Source of the DNA: a virus
Strand: one strand, 5' to 3'
Length of the DNA stretch: 38,909 nucleotides
Virus record (IMG/VR): IMGVR_UViG_3300037086_000144
Coordinates: 1 to 38,909 of that record
Every line of letters starts with the position of its first letter. Within the stretch, counting starts at the first letter, position 1. Positions 9,099 to 17,042 of the stretch are shown here, in pieces. The notes beneath the pieces are model-generated. The model made no database searches. It was not told the DNA's origin and saw nothing but the letters and a program-made list of their open reading frames with translations. The position numbers were made by a program, and so were the translations under genes.

Positions 9099-10891
9099 AC
9101 CGGCAGGGCGGCTTGGGTCGGAGCCACGCAGGAGGTCACCGTCTTGCGATACCATTTCGTGCCATTGGTCTCGGTGAACGCCAGCTCGAGGCTGTAGTGC
9201 ATCGTGTAGGTGTTCCCGTCTGGCGCAACTGGTCCGCCGTAGCAAGTCAGCGTTCCGGAGCTTCCGCCGAAACAGGTATTCCCCAGCATCGTGCCGCCGT
9301 TGTAGTCAAGCGAGCCGAAGGTGTGAGAGATCGGGGTGGCGTCGACCGACCGGTAACCACGCAGCGCGGTCATGCTGAATTTCGGGTAGTTGCCGATCCC
9401 CACGTAGGAGGCTTCCACCGTCGCCCAAGTGCTCGGGGCCCAGAGGGTGCCGACGGTGCCGAGCGTGGCGCTGGTCTGATAGGTCACGGTCACCAAGAAG
9501 TCTACCGGGACCTCGACGGGTGGGCTGAGGAAGACGTCGAGTGCGGTCCAATATCCGATTGTCTTCGCGTAGGATTTCGCCCGCCCAGGCATCGGGAAAC
9601 TCCCGAGTTTGTGCTGGGTATAGTTGACAGCCGAAGGATCGCTGCTGCCGTCCGCCGATTGGATCACGCTGACCGTGTAGATCGTATACCCAGCATCAAT
9701 GTGGTAATCGTCACGGATCACGATGCCTTGGGCCGGCTGAATCCGGGTGCCCAGAGAGATATCTGTGACCTCGCGGGTGCCATCGTTCTTCGCGACGATG
9801 TTCTCGGAGATGAGACCGTGACCTTCAGCCCACTTGTAATCATAGATGATCGTGCCGTCCTCGAACCGGGAGCCGTTGCGCTGCGATGAGGAGATCAAAA
9901 CCACGGATCCGCCAAGCGTCGGCGAGGGTGCGCTCGGCACCGCATTGATCGACGTGATTGAATAGACGACAGCGCGGCCGTTGTTCCGAACGACGGTATC
10001 CGAGGCGATGATTCCTTGGCCGTGGGCATAGGTTGCGCTCCAGATCCGGTGACCGTCGCTGTCCTCGTAGGTGACGGCGATCAGCTCCGTGCTCGCCGGC
10101 GGAGAAATGGGGTTAGAGCTAACGCTTGGATCACTGAGCTGCTTGATCTTGTAGACCGTGCAGCCCGTTGTTCCCTGATCTGGCGAGAGCCGATATTCGA
10201 TATCGAGGGAAATCTGGCCGTTGCCTTTCGCGAAGGCGTAGGTCCGGACCGGCAAACCGCCGGGATACTCTACCTTCTGCGAAATATTGATGTATCCGGC
10301 GGGCGTCGGCGGGACGTCGTTGACGTAAACCAAGGTGCGCAAAAGTAGAGCTCCGTCATTGCGCGTTTCGTCAGATTGACTAATCAATCCGTGGTTTATG
10401 AAGTCACGTTTTATCCTTCTGAGTGTGCCATCATCTGTTCGCGATTCAGTTTTAAGGACACATTGCGTCCAAGGTGCAGAAGCTAAAGTTGTCCCAGGCA
10501 CTCCATATACCGCTGTTCCAGTAGAAAACTGTAGGTAGTTCTGGGATACAGTGATAAGTCCATCTTGGCCAATGGCCACATCAGCATTCCCAACGACCGT
10601 CTCAAGAGCAGAATCTATTTGTTCAAAGATGCGGGTGAGTACGGCAGGGCGGCTTTCGGGACTTTGCTTCGAATCTCCTAGGGGCTCCTGGCCGGCGACA
10701 TCCTGCTTGATGAGCCTCGTGTCCGTGTATTTCTCGTCAATCGTACCCCAAGGAAGCCAAGCCAACGCAAGAATCTCAGCCGGAGTTTTTACGGCGGCCG
10801 GGAGTGCATCGTACTTTCGCGTCACCCGAAGACGCAAGTCTGGTAACCGTTCTACGGTCGGCAGGCGATTCCTAAGATCGAGAAAACTCAT
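9095..10891 (-). CDS. Tandem-repeat beta-rich protein, probable tail structural protein
   Basis: 598 residues. Residues 1-100 form a helical/mixed head region. From about 146 to 380 there are four degenerate repeats of roughly 45 residues. Each has a DG or GG turn, an aromatic-rich strand, a G-x-G-x-I segment (HGLISQ, NGQISL, QGIIAS, HGLISE) and mostly an N-(D/N)-G turn before another strand. The C-terminal 200 residues are beta-rich, including an FGSLDYNGGTML segment. This is the build of a fibrous or shaft protein. Both ends are stop/start overlaps (ATGA), coupling it to the GIY-YIG gene before and the 669-residue protein after. Function as a virion tail or fibre component is inferred from repeats and neighbourhood. 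Confidence 0.78.
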   Translation of the reverse strand: MSFLDLRNRLPTVERLPDLRLRVTRKYDALPAAVKTPAEILALAWLPWGTIDEKYTDTRLIKQDVAGQEPLGDSKQSPESRPAVLTRIFEQIDSALETVVGNADVAIGQDGLITVSQNYLQFSTGTAVYGVPGTTLASAPWTQCVLKTESRTDDGTLRRIKRDFINHGLISQSDETRNDGALLLRTLVYVNDVPPTPAGYINISQKVEYPGGLPVRTYAFAKGNGQISLDIEYRLSPDQGTTGCTVYKIKQLSDPSVSSNPISPPASTELIAVTYEDSDGHRIWSATYAHGQGIIASDTVVRNNGRAVVYSITSINAVPSAPSPTLGGSVVLISSSQRNGSRFEDGTIIYDYKWAEGHGLISENIVAKNDGTREVTDISLGTRIQPAQGIVIRDDYHIDAGYTIYTVSVIQSADGSSDPSAVNYTQHKLGSFPMPGRAKSYAKTIGYWTALDVFLSPPVEVPVDFLVTVTYQTSATLGTVGTLWAPSTWATVEASYVGIGNYPKFSMTALRGYRSVDATPISHTFGSLDYNGGTMLGNTCFGGSSGTLTCYGGPVAPDGNTYTMHYSLELAFTETNGTKWYRKTVTSCVAPTQAALPV

Positions 10892-11658
10892 GCTGCTATA
10901 TTCCGGTCGATTTCAGACGGATTCATCCCCAGATTACTAATGATCCATCGGTTTAGGGCATATCTTTGCTTGTGGGATAAACTCATTCTCATGCGCGTTT
11001 CGACTGAAGCCTTCTTACCCTTGCGTGCTAGACTGATCTTGTCTCGGCTGGTCATGGAATGCTTTCGACCAGTCCAAGTAGCGATCGCTCTTATCGAGAT
11101 TTCCCTCGAATGTCGTCTGCCAGCAATGCGCATCTTCTCCTTTGTGGCCTCAGAGACAGAATGACCGTGATGAGCTAGACCCATTTTTTTACGAGTTTCT
11201 TCGCTCGCTATCCTTTTCTTTGCCGAATTACTCATTCGTTCCCTGGTAATCGGATTTGCGAGAGCAGCTCTTAGTTTAGTTTTTTGTCCTTCCGATAGCT
11301 TTGTTCCTAAGGTCGATCCAGCCAAAGGAGCTATATTGTAGCCCGTTTTGGGGTCCGCAGTTTGGAACTGAGTAATAAAGAATTGCTCGCGTCGGATACA
11401 ATCAGCCGGTGGGCATCGCTCTAGGATAGCGAATTCAAAGGCCGCTTCTCCATCCCTATCCCATGCCCGCTGGAGATGAAGGCTGTGATGCTTCCCGTGG
11501 CGCAGATGATTTCTGTGTACCGCCCAGCGGTGACTGAAACCGCTTGCTGCACTCCCGATGTACCTCTTGCCGTTTAGGGTATTGAGAATGCAATAGACTC
11601 CAGTCTCGATCACACCGGACATGGGCAACGGAATCGCGCCAAAGTCATTGAAAGGCAA
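10888..11658 (-). CDS. GIY-YIG homing endonuclease with NUMOD3 repeats
   Basis: 256 residues. The N-terminal nuclease domain shows GVYCIL, then RYIGSA about ten residues later, a downstream Arg (HRWAVH) and a Glu (LERCPP, RREQFF), as expected for the GIY-YIG fold. From about residue 113 there are several NUMOD3-type DNA-binding repeats (LGTKLSEGQKTKL, GHSVSEATKEKM, GRKHSMTSRDKI, GKKASVETRMRM) and a C-terminal basic segment. This is the classic arrangement of phage freestanding homing endonucleases. It is the first gene of the minus-strand cassette and its stop overlaps the next start (ATGA). A second Met at residue 13 is an alternative start, just before the nuclease domain. AT-rich compared with its surroundings. 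Confidence 0.92.
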   Translation of the reverse strand: MPFNDFGAIPLPMSGVIETGVYCILNTLNGKRYIGSAASGFSHRWAVHRNHLRHGKHHSLHLQRAWDRDGEAAFEFAILERCPPADCIRREQFFITQFQTADPKTGYNIAPLAGSTLGTKLSEGQKTKLRAALANPITRERMSNSAKKRIASEETRKKMGLAHHGHSVSEATKEKMRIAGRRHSREISIRAIATWTGRKHSMTSRDKISLARKGKKASVETRMRMSLSHKQRYALNRWIISNLGMNPSEIDRNIAA

Positions 11659-11715
11659 GTTCTGATGATACCATTCCCATTTGACTTATGATTTTCGGGG
11701 AATCTGCCTGCGACT
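11659..11715. promoter_or_regulatory. Divergent intergenic region, candidate promoters
   Basis: 57 bp separate the minus-strand cassette from the plus-strand scaffold/capsid operon, so it should drive or separate both. It is AT-richer than its flanks and contains TTGACT (11681-11686) and TATGAT (11687-11692) on the plus strand. These are directly adjacent instead of 17 bp apart, so they do not make one sigma-70 promoter. On the minus strand TATCAT lies about 12 bp before the endonuclease start region. No operator palindrome is visible. The promoter call is positional. Confidence 0.3.
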
Positions 11716-12918
11716 ATGTCAGAGACACCCGCCCACGCGGAGCCCGCTGGGACCACCGCACCGACAGCTACTCCGGCAGCGGCAACACCCGCAGCCAGTT
11801 CTTTACCAAGTCAGGACGCAGATTTTGCGAGACAGATTGAGCAGGCACACACGCCGGCTGAAATCGCAGGAGTCTTGCAGAGCCTCACCAAGAGGTCTCC
11901 CGCACCACCTCCGCCGAAGCCAGCCGAGCCAGCGCCGGCGCCAGCCGAACCCACCGCCGGGGAAACCCCCGCAGGCGAGACCCCGGCCGAGACCCCCGCT
12001 GAGACGCCACCAGGCGAGGAAACGCCTCCCGCTGAAACACCAGCGGAGACGCCAGCCGAGCCCGCGGAGCCAGAAGAGCCGGCCGAACCGAGCGAGACTG
12101 ACCGGGATGCCCCCGTCACTCCGAGCACGGCAAGGAAGATCGGTTTGAGGCTCCCCGAAACCGACGAAGTCGGACGCCTAGCCACCGCCTTTATGAGGCG
12201 GAACGCCGATTGGACGCTGGAAGAGGCGATGACCGCCGCCAAGAAACAGCTCGGGATCAAACCCAGCACGGCAGCGGCACCAGAAACCCCAGCGGCACCC
12301 AAAGACCCGGATCTTCCGGACACCATCGAAGCGGTTGACGCTAAATTGATGGAGCTCGAGGAAGGTCTGGACAAGGCGGCTGAGGAGCTCGACACCGTCA
12401 AGGAGGCGAGAATTCACCGGCAGTTGAGGAAACTCGACCGTCACCGGCTCAGTCTTCAGGCACAAGCAGCCCAAGCAGAAGCGACTAACCACACCGCCTA
12501 CAATCGGGAATTCGACGCCTCGCAGACGCGAGCGGTTGAAGTGTATCCTTTCGCGGGAGACCCGAAGAGTGAAGGTGGCAAGTTGATGGTGGAGATCGAG
12601 GATGCCCTCGAGGCAACTCAAGACCCTCGGTTTCATCACCCCAACAAGCCGTACCTCGTGGCACAGATGGCCGCTATGGAATTGGGTATTGCGCCTCGCA
12701 GAACAGGAGCGCCCGCCGCGCCGGCAAAGCCCGCGGCCACAGTCCCGGCGGCTCCAGGTCCCCGGAAGGGCATCCTCCCGTCCGGTTCAAGCCGAACGGC
12801 GGTACCAACGGGTACGAATCCAAACACGGAGTTCGCGAAGGCCATTTCAGCGGCGAAAACACCCTTGGACTTGAGGCGAGCGACAGAGAAGCTCGGAATC
12901 AAGCTTCCAGGCATGTAG
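11716..12918 (+). CDS. Scaffold-like capsid assembly protein
   Basis: 400 residues, directly ahead of the major capsid gene, which is the usual place for a scaffold. The N-terminal third is extremely Pro/Ala/Glu/Thr-rich (residues 60-135, repeated AETPAE units). A helical, heptad-like stretch follows (about 200-260, EAVDAKLMELEEGLDKAAEEL onward in short form), then another Pro/Ala linker. The last 30 residues form a basic helix (AKAISAAKTPLDLRRATEKL), as in scaffolds whose C-terminal helix binds coat protein. No protease domain is visible. It starts at ATG 11716 with no Shine-Dalgarno sequence. The call rests on position and build, not on sequence identity. Confidence 0.7.
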   Translation: MSETPAHAEPAGTTAPTATPAAATPAASSLPSQDADFARQIEQAHTPAEIAGVLQSLTKRSPAPPPPKPAEPAPAPAEPTAGETPAGETPAETPAETPPGEETPPAETPAETPAEPAEPEEPAEPSETDRDAPVTPSTARKIGLRLPETDEVGRLATAFMRRNADWTLEEAMTAAKKQLGIKPSTAAAPETPAAPKDPDLPDTIEAVDAKLMELEEGLDKAAEELDTVKEARIHRQLRKLDRHRLSLQAQAAQAEATNHTAYNREFDASQTRAVEVYPFAGDPKSEGGKLMVEIEDALEATQDPRFHHPNKPYLVAQMAAMELGIAPRRTGAPAAPAKPAATVPAAPGPRKGILPSGSSRTAVPTGTNPNTEFAKAISAAKTPLDLRRATEKLGIKLPGM

Positions 12919-12995
12919 TTCCAGCCGTTTTGATGGACTGAGCGATACTCCCCTCGCCGGCGGGCAGCCGGTTATCGTTCGATCCATTTCAAAAC

Positions 12996-14480
12996 ATGAG
13001 CTGGGATATCGGCACAAACAACACAGCGACAGCCCTTGCCGCGCTGTCCCCTGACTCTGTCCGCATTTTGTGGCAGAAGCAGGTCGACGTCTTCGAGCAG
13101 ACCGAAGACTTTTTCATGCAGTTCGAGGGGACCAATCGGGACTCTCCAATCTTCGTCATCAACGACACCGCAGCCGGCAAGGGCCTCAAGTTGCGGATCA
13201 CCAGCCGCGCCGGGTACTATGGCCCGGGCAAGAGCGGCGACGATCTGTTCGAAGCCAAGGAAGACTTCGAGACGGACGTCATCAACAGCATGGAGGTCGA
13301 TGTGGACTTCCTGCGCAACGCCGTCTCGATCACCGAGCGGACCGACGAGTTCATGGGTATGGTCGGCGAGCTGGCTTCGGGCCAGACCATCGAGCTCGGC
13401 AAGTGGATGGGCCGCGAGAAGACCGCCCGGATCATGATGACCTACATTCTCAAAGGCGGCGGCGAGAATCTCCTCATCGGCGGCGGGCACGCCAGCCAGG
13501 ACAGCATCGTCACAGCGGACGGCCTGGTCTACAACGATATCCTGTTCATGGGCCAGGCGCTCAAGCCGTTGGGCGGCGCCCCCTGCGAGACGGGAACGGT
13601 GCGCGGCGTGCCGGTCCTCAAGTATTGCGTGGTCGGAGTCACTCCCGGCCTCTTCAGCCTCAAGCAGGACTCGGACTACAAGCTGATCATCAAGGACGCG
13701 ATGCCGCGTGAAAAGTACGACGAGAATCCGCTGTTCACCGGTGGGTATGCGGAGCTCGACGGGCATTCGATCCGCGAGTACAACCCGATCGACCATGACG
13801 GCTACGGGCCGGTCGGCAGCGCCTTCAATCCGAAGGCCTTCCTTGGGGGCGCGATCTCGGCCGGCACGGCGGCATTCGATCTTCTGGGCGGTGGTTCGGC
13901 CGCCGCGGCAGCCCTCACGAAGATCCAATACTTCCGGTTCTTCCCCAACTACGCGTTCGAGTTCCTCCCGAGCGACATCACCACGCCGGCGACGGCGCAG
14001 CAATACCTCCTGGTCGTCAATCCGAAGAATGCCACGGTCGATCCGGGCAAGGTCGGAATGTACGGGTTCACGACCGGCAACAACGGCAACAAGATCACCG
14101 TGAACCTGCGCCTGGCGCCGCTCACGAATGGTCCGGTTGCCGAGCAGACGGTGGGCAATGTGACCTGGAATACCGGAGTGTGGGCCAACCGCCACACCCA
14201 GACGCACCCCATCGGGGCGACGGTGTTGCTCTGCAACGCGAACGGCGTGCCGATCGGCGACACGATCATGTTCGGTGCGCGGAACATCGTGCGCGGCTAC
14301 GGCAGCATGCGCAACAAGCGCACCCAATGGCTCGTGGACGGCGATTTCGAAACCCGCAAGTACATCACGTCTGTCTTCGGGCAGGCGCTCCGGAAGAACG
14401 TCCGGAACGTGTACCCGGGCTACGTCCGCCTCCGCCACGCCCTCCACTATCCGGAGCTCGGTCTCCCGGTGGTGGTCTGA
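12996..14480 (+). CDS. Major capsid protein, N4-gp56-like
   Basis: 494 residues; forms the icosahedral shell (HK97-like fold). Pattern support: an early segment with RILWQKQVDVFEQTEDFF, a conserved-looking GLKLRITSRAGYYGPGKSGD region, a helical stretch (about 105-150) with ERTDEFMGMVGELASGQTIE, and a C-terminal GARNIVRGYG block. This resembles the N4-gp56/DUF4043 group of podoviral coat proteins. It is followed by a very strong terminator, as expected for a gene needing high expression. Codon use is strongly GC-biased at third positions, which also produces a long false antisense reading frame. The start is ATG 12996 in an AT-rich leader (CCATTTCAAAAC). Confidence 0.85.
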   Translation: MSWDIGTNNTATALAALSPDSVRILWQKQVDVFEQTEDFFMQFEGTNRDSPIFVINDTAAGKGLKLRITSRAGYYGPGKSGDDLFEAKEDFETDVINSMEVDVDFLRNAVSITERTDEFMGMVGELASGQTIELGKWMGREKTARIMMTYILKGGGENLLIGGGHASQDSIVTADGLVYNDILFMGQALKPLGGAPCETGTVRGVPVLKYCVVGVTPGLFSLKQDSDYKLIIKDAMPREKYDENPLFTGGYAELDGHSIREYNPIDHDGYGPVGSAFNPKAFLGGAISAGTAAFDLLGGGSAAAAALTKIQYFRFFPNYAFEFLPSDITTPATAQQYLLVVNPKNATVDPGKVGMYGFTTGNNGNKITVNLRLAPLTNGPVAEQTVGNVTWNTGVWANRHTQTHPIGATVLLCNANGVPIGDTIMFGARNIVRGYGSMRNKRTQWLVDGDFETRKYITSVFGQALRKNVRNVYPGYVRLRHALHYPELGLPVVV

Positions 14481-14506
14481 GTAGTTTGGGAGAGTAGTGC
14501 TCAACC

Positions 14507-14544
14507 GGGGCGCCCGGATCGTGGGCGGGCGCCCCTTCCCTTTT
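14507..14544 (+). terminator. Strong intrinsic terminator ending at the next start codon
   Basis: Perfect 10-bp stem: GGGGCGCCCG (14507-14516), 9-nt loop, CGGGCGCCCC (14526-14535), followed by TTCCCTTTT (14536-14544). The ATG of the next gene begins at 14545. It would stop most capsid transcripts and let a fraction read through to the adaptor genes. Confidence 0.85.
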
Positions 14545-14892
14545 ATGGCAAAGCTCATCATATACGTGACCGGAAGGCCGTTGATTCACGGCTACAAGCA
14601 GGGCCCGTTCATCTGGAGCGAGACCCTCAGAACCTATGTGTATCAGGGTAAGGAGTTCAGCGAGCAGGAGTTCAACGCCATCGCCGAAAAGACGATCAAG
14701 GACTATGACCATCTTCATCCCGCGGTGAAGGTGAGCGAGTTCAGCGTGACCAGCCCGCCCATTGCTCCCAGCGCGGCGACAGTCAACGGCCGCGAGATCA
14801 CCGTCGACCAGGCGGAAGCCGTGATGCTTCGCTTGGCGCCCGAGCGGCTCAAAAAGAAATCCGGTCCCAAACCACTCTTCGCGGGCGCATGA
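14545..14892 (+). CDS. Small protein downstream of capsid, unknown function
   Basis: 115 residues from ATG 14545. An in-frame GTG at 14497 would place the terminator hairpin inside the coding sequence, so the ATG is preferred. The N terminus is beta-like with aromatic residues (KLIIYVTGRPLIHGY, then GPFIWSETLRTYVYQGKEF); the C-terminal third is helical and basic and ends in Lys/Pro-rich sequence. A small neck, decoration or DNA-interacting protein is possible from its place between capsid and adaptor genes. No motif supports a specific role. Confidence 0.75.
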   Translation: MAKLIIYVTGRPLIHGYKQGPFIWSETLRTYVYQGKEFSEQEFNAIAEKTIKDYDHLHPAVKVSEFSVTSPPIAPSAATVNGREITVDQAEAVMLRLAPERLKKKSGPKPLFAGA

Positions 14893-14895
14893 CGC

Positions 14896-15606
14896 ATGCT
14901 GACAATTACGCAGGTTCGGGATGACCTCCTGAGCAAACTCAATATCGAGGATGCGACGCTCGCCACGGCGCTGCAGCTTCAGGACGTCGTCATCGCGATC
15001 AACGGGGCAATGCAGACGCTCCAGGTCGCCGGCCAGGACTTTTTCACCCGCGAGAAGCTGACCATCGGGTTTTCCGCCGGAACGGCGATGTACCCGATCA
15101 GTCAGACGATTCAGGCGGTTATCGGGCCCGTCCGGCTCAACGACAGTCAGCCCTTGCGGGCGCTCGGCAGTCGCGGCGAGCTCGACCAGTTTGACCGAAT
15201 CTTTCGCGGCGTCGCCGACTACGGAGCAGCCCAAGGCGATCCGATTGCCTACTGGGTCGAGAACATTCGTTACCCCGCCGGCCCGGACGCCAATCAAATC
15301 AATATCTGGCTGGCGCCAGTTCCACTCAGCAGCGGCTCGCTCGTTATCGAAGTCGTTAAGGATGCTCCTGCCTACGACGTCGCCGCGCTCGCCGGCGGAA
15401 CTGCTCTGCCGGTGGCGCAAGCCTACACGGAATCGATTTTCCTTCCGATCGCCAGGATGCTCATTACTCGATCCAGCCTCTTCAGCCGGCCGGATATCGT
15501 CGAGGGGCTCACGGCTGATTATCAACTCGCCATCGCTCGACTGGCTGCCGCTGGCGGCTTCCCGAACATGGCTCAACCCGAACCGCCGAGGGAGGTCACC
15601 GCATGA
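14896..15606 (+). CDS. Head-tail adaptor-like protein 1
   Basis: 236 residues. It opens with a helical segment of the adaptor type (MLTITQVRDDLLSKLNI, then ALQLQDVVIAINGAMQTL), followed by a beta-rich middle (about 60-150) and two C-terminal helices (about 175-220). This alpha-beta-alpha layout and the position after portal and capsid genes fit the podoviral adaptor/tail-tube proteins that sit under the portal ring. Its stop overlaps the next start (ATGA at 15603-15606), and the next protein has a similar layout. The adaptor call is by context and architecture. Confidence 0.65.
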   Translation: MLTITQVRDDLLSKLNIEDATLATALQLQDVVIAINGAMQTLQVAGQDFFTREKLTIGFSAGTAMYPISQTIQAVIGPVRLNDSQPLRALGSRGELDQFDRIFRGVADYGAAQGDPIAYWVENIRYPAGPDANQINIWLAPVPLSSGSLVIEVVKDAPAYDVAALAGGTALPVAQAYTESIFLPIARMLITRSSLFSRPDIVEGLTADYQLAIARLAAAGGFPNMAQPEPPREVTA

Positions 15607-16478
15607 CGACCATTGAATTCTTCCATAGGCTCGGCCGGCGAGCCCGCGGCGGGGACTTCACCGCGCTTTCCCTCACGGAATGGACGGACCTCCTCGAGGC
15701 CGGCAATTCCGCGTTGAATCGGCTCTACAACGCGCTGCCGATGTATTTCAAGGACACGCCGGTTGGCTTCAACCTAGCGGCTCCGAGAATTACCACCGTC
15801 GCGGTCACTGAAGGATCCCCGGATCTCTCTTCGGACGTCTTCGCGCCGGCCGAGATCGGCCGGTCTGTCCTCCTGGCTGGAGATCCGTCCTGGAATCAGA
15901 TCCTCGGCACGGGCACGGTTCTCAACCCATACAACGCGCCGAGCGGCACGGTGCAGGCGACGGTCTATGGGGATGCTTTCTGGAGCGAACGGTATCCCTT
16001 CGACCGCCTCATCGGCAGTCCGCGTTTTTCCGAACAGTCCGCCCTCCCTCTGCTCCGCAGCGAGCTTGCTCGATCGAGCTACGCCTCCCTGTTCTATCAG
16101 ACCGTTGGCCGGCCGCAATGCTTCTGGACTCAGAGTTTGGGCAACAGCCAGGGCAATGAACCGATCATGGTTATGCGGTTCGCGCCGGCGCCGGACAAGG
16201 TTTACCCCATGACGTGTCGGATCGCCTTCTGGGCAAAGCGGCTTGTGCTCAACGATCTAATGGCGGCGAGCACGCTGCCGATTCCGGATCAGTTCCTAGA
16301 GACGGCTTTCATCCCGCTCGCCATCAAGGCGCTCATGTCCACGCCGATCTGGGACAAGACCCGCAGCGATCCGAAGCAGGTCAATCAAGACGCGATCGAG
16401 GCGGAAGCCTTTCTGCGAAATCAACCCGGTCAGCCTGGCGCGCCGGACAACCGCGTTTTCACCCCAATCGGCTTCTAA
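15603..16478 (+). CDS. Head-tail adaptor / neck protein 2
   Basis: 291 residues, translationally coupled to the preceding gene by ATGA. It begins with helices (EFFHRLGRRARGG, then LTEWTDLLEAGNSALNRLYN), continues with a beta-rich central part (about 55-215) that includes a FWSERYPFDRLIG segment, and ends with helices and a short tail. It shares the general layout of the protein before it, so the two may form successive rings of the neck, or one may be a stopper. No specific family is certain. Confidence 0.62.
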   Translation: MTTIEFFHRLGRRARGGDFTALSLTEWTDLLEAGNSALNRLYNALPMYFKDTPVGFNLAAPRITTVAVTEGSPDLSSDVFAPAEIGRSVLLAGDPSWNQILGTGTVLNPYNAPSGTVQATVYGDAFWSERYPFDRLIGSPRFSEQSALPLLRSELARSSYASLFYQTVGRPQCFWTQSLGNSQGNEPIMVMRFAPAPDKVYPMTCRIAFWAKRLVLNDLMAASTLPIPDQFLETAFIPLAIKALMSTPIWDKTRSDPKQVNQDAIEAEAFLRNQPGQPGAPDNRVFTPIGF

Positions 16479-16490
16479 CCCATTGCTCTT

Positions 16491-16760
16491 ATGGCACCAA
16501 AACACAATTACGGCGCTGCCCAGAAAAGCGGAGCCCTCCTCGTCAATATCGCCAACGATGGCGGTCTTTACATTGCCGACACCGATACCCATTTGGGTGA
16601 TTGGACGTCCATCCTGGCAACGACTGCGGCCGTTGCGGCACTCGTGTCCGACAACCTCACCGGCACACTGACCTCCGTCAATATCGCCGCCGGCGTCGAG
16701 ATCAAAGGCCACTTCACCAGCATCAAGCTGGCCTCTGGCACGGTCATTGCCTACGCCTGA
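16491..16760 (+). CDS. Small beta-rich protein, possible virion component
   Basis: 89 residues, Gly/Ala/Thr/Ile-rich, with alternating hydrophobic strands through its length and no signal peptide. The ATG at 16491 follows a pyrimidine-rich leader (CCCATTGCTCTT) with no Shine-Dalgarno. Its TGA overlaps the next ATG (TGATG). Size and composition resemble small virion decoration proteins, but this is only a suggestion. Confidence 0.65.
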   Translation: MAPKHNYGAAQKSGALLVNIANDGGLYIADTDTHLGDWTSILATTAAVAALVSDNLTGTLTSVNIAAGVEIKGHFTSIKLASGTVIAYA

Positions 16761-17038
16761 TGAAGACTCGACCAGGCGCCGCCATCTACAACCCGCCCGG
16801 GACCTCGATGGGGACCGCGGCCTCGATCGATGCCGGCATCACGTCCGAGACCGATCTCGCGGCCGTCGTCACGTCGATTCTCAATCCCGGCGCCATTCGG
16901 GAATGGGTCAAAGCGGCCGATGGGACCGTCCAAGTCTGGCGGCTGATCGCCGGTACGGTCCTGCCAGGAGAGGGTATCGTCATTCCGAATGACTGGAGTG
17001 GGGTACGGCCGCTCTTCTGGGCAAAGGCCTCGAGCTGA
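16760..17038 (+). CDS. Small protein, unknown function
   Basis: 92 residues from ATG 16760, chosen because it overlaps the preceding stop (TGATG); the frame is open further upstream, but that part is Arg/His-rich shadow sequence. Composition is mixed with a Trp-rich C-terminal half (REWVKAADGTVQVWRLIAG and WSGVRPLFWAK). It ends 4 bp before the tail-fibre start. Presumably part of the tail/fibre group. Confidence 0.65.
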   Translation: MKTRPGAAIYNPPGTSMGTAASIDAGITSETDLAAVVTSILNPGAIREWVKAADGTVQVWRLIAGTVLPGEGIVIPNDWSGVRPLFWAKASS

Positions 17039-17042
17039 TCTT

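Noticed and set aside
5084-11715. An invertible phase-variation cassette
   Set aside because: No flanking inverted repeats and no invertase gene visible at either junction.
12972-14561. A 529-codon minus-strand open frame opposite the major capsid gene
   Set aside because: It mirrors the strong third-position GC bias of the capsid gene, is rich in Arg/His/Glu/Val without motifs, and spans the terminator hairpin; it is a shadow frame.
14365-15576. A 403-codon minus-strand frame across capsid end and adaptor gene
   Set aside because: Crosses gene boundaries and the terminator; composition typical of antisense shadow.
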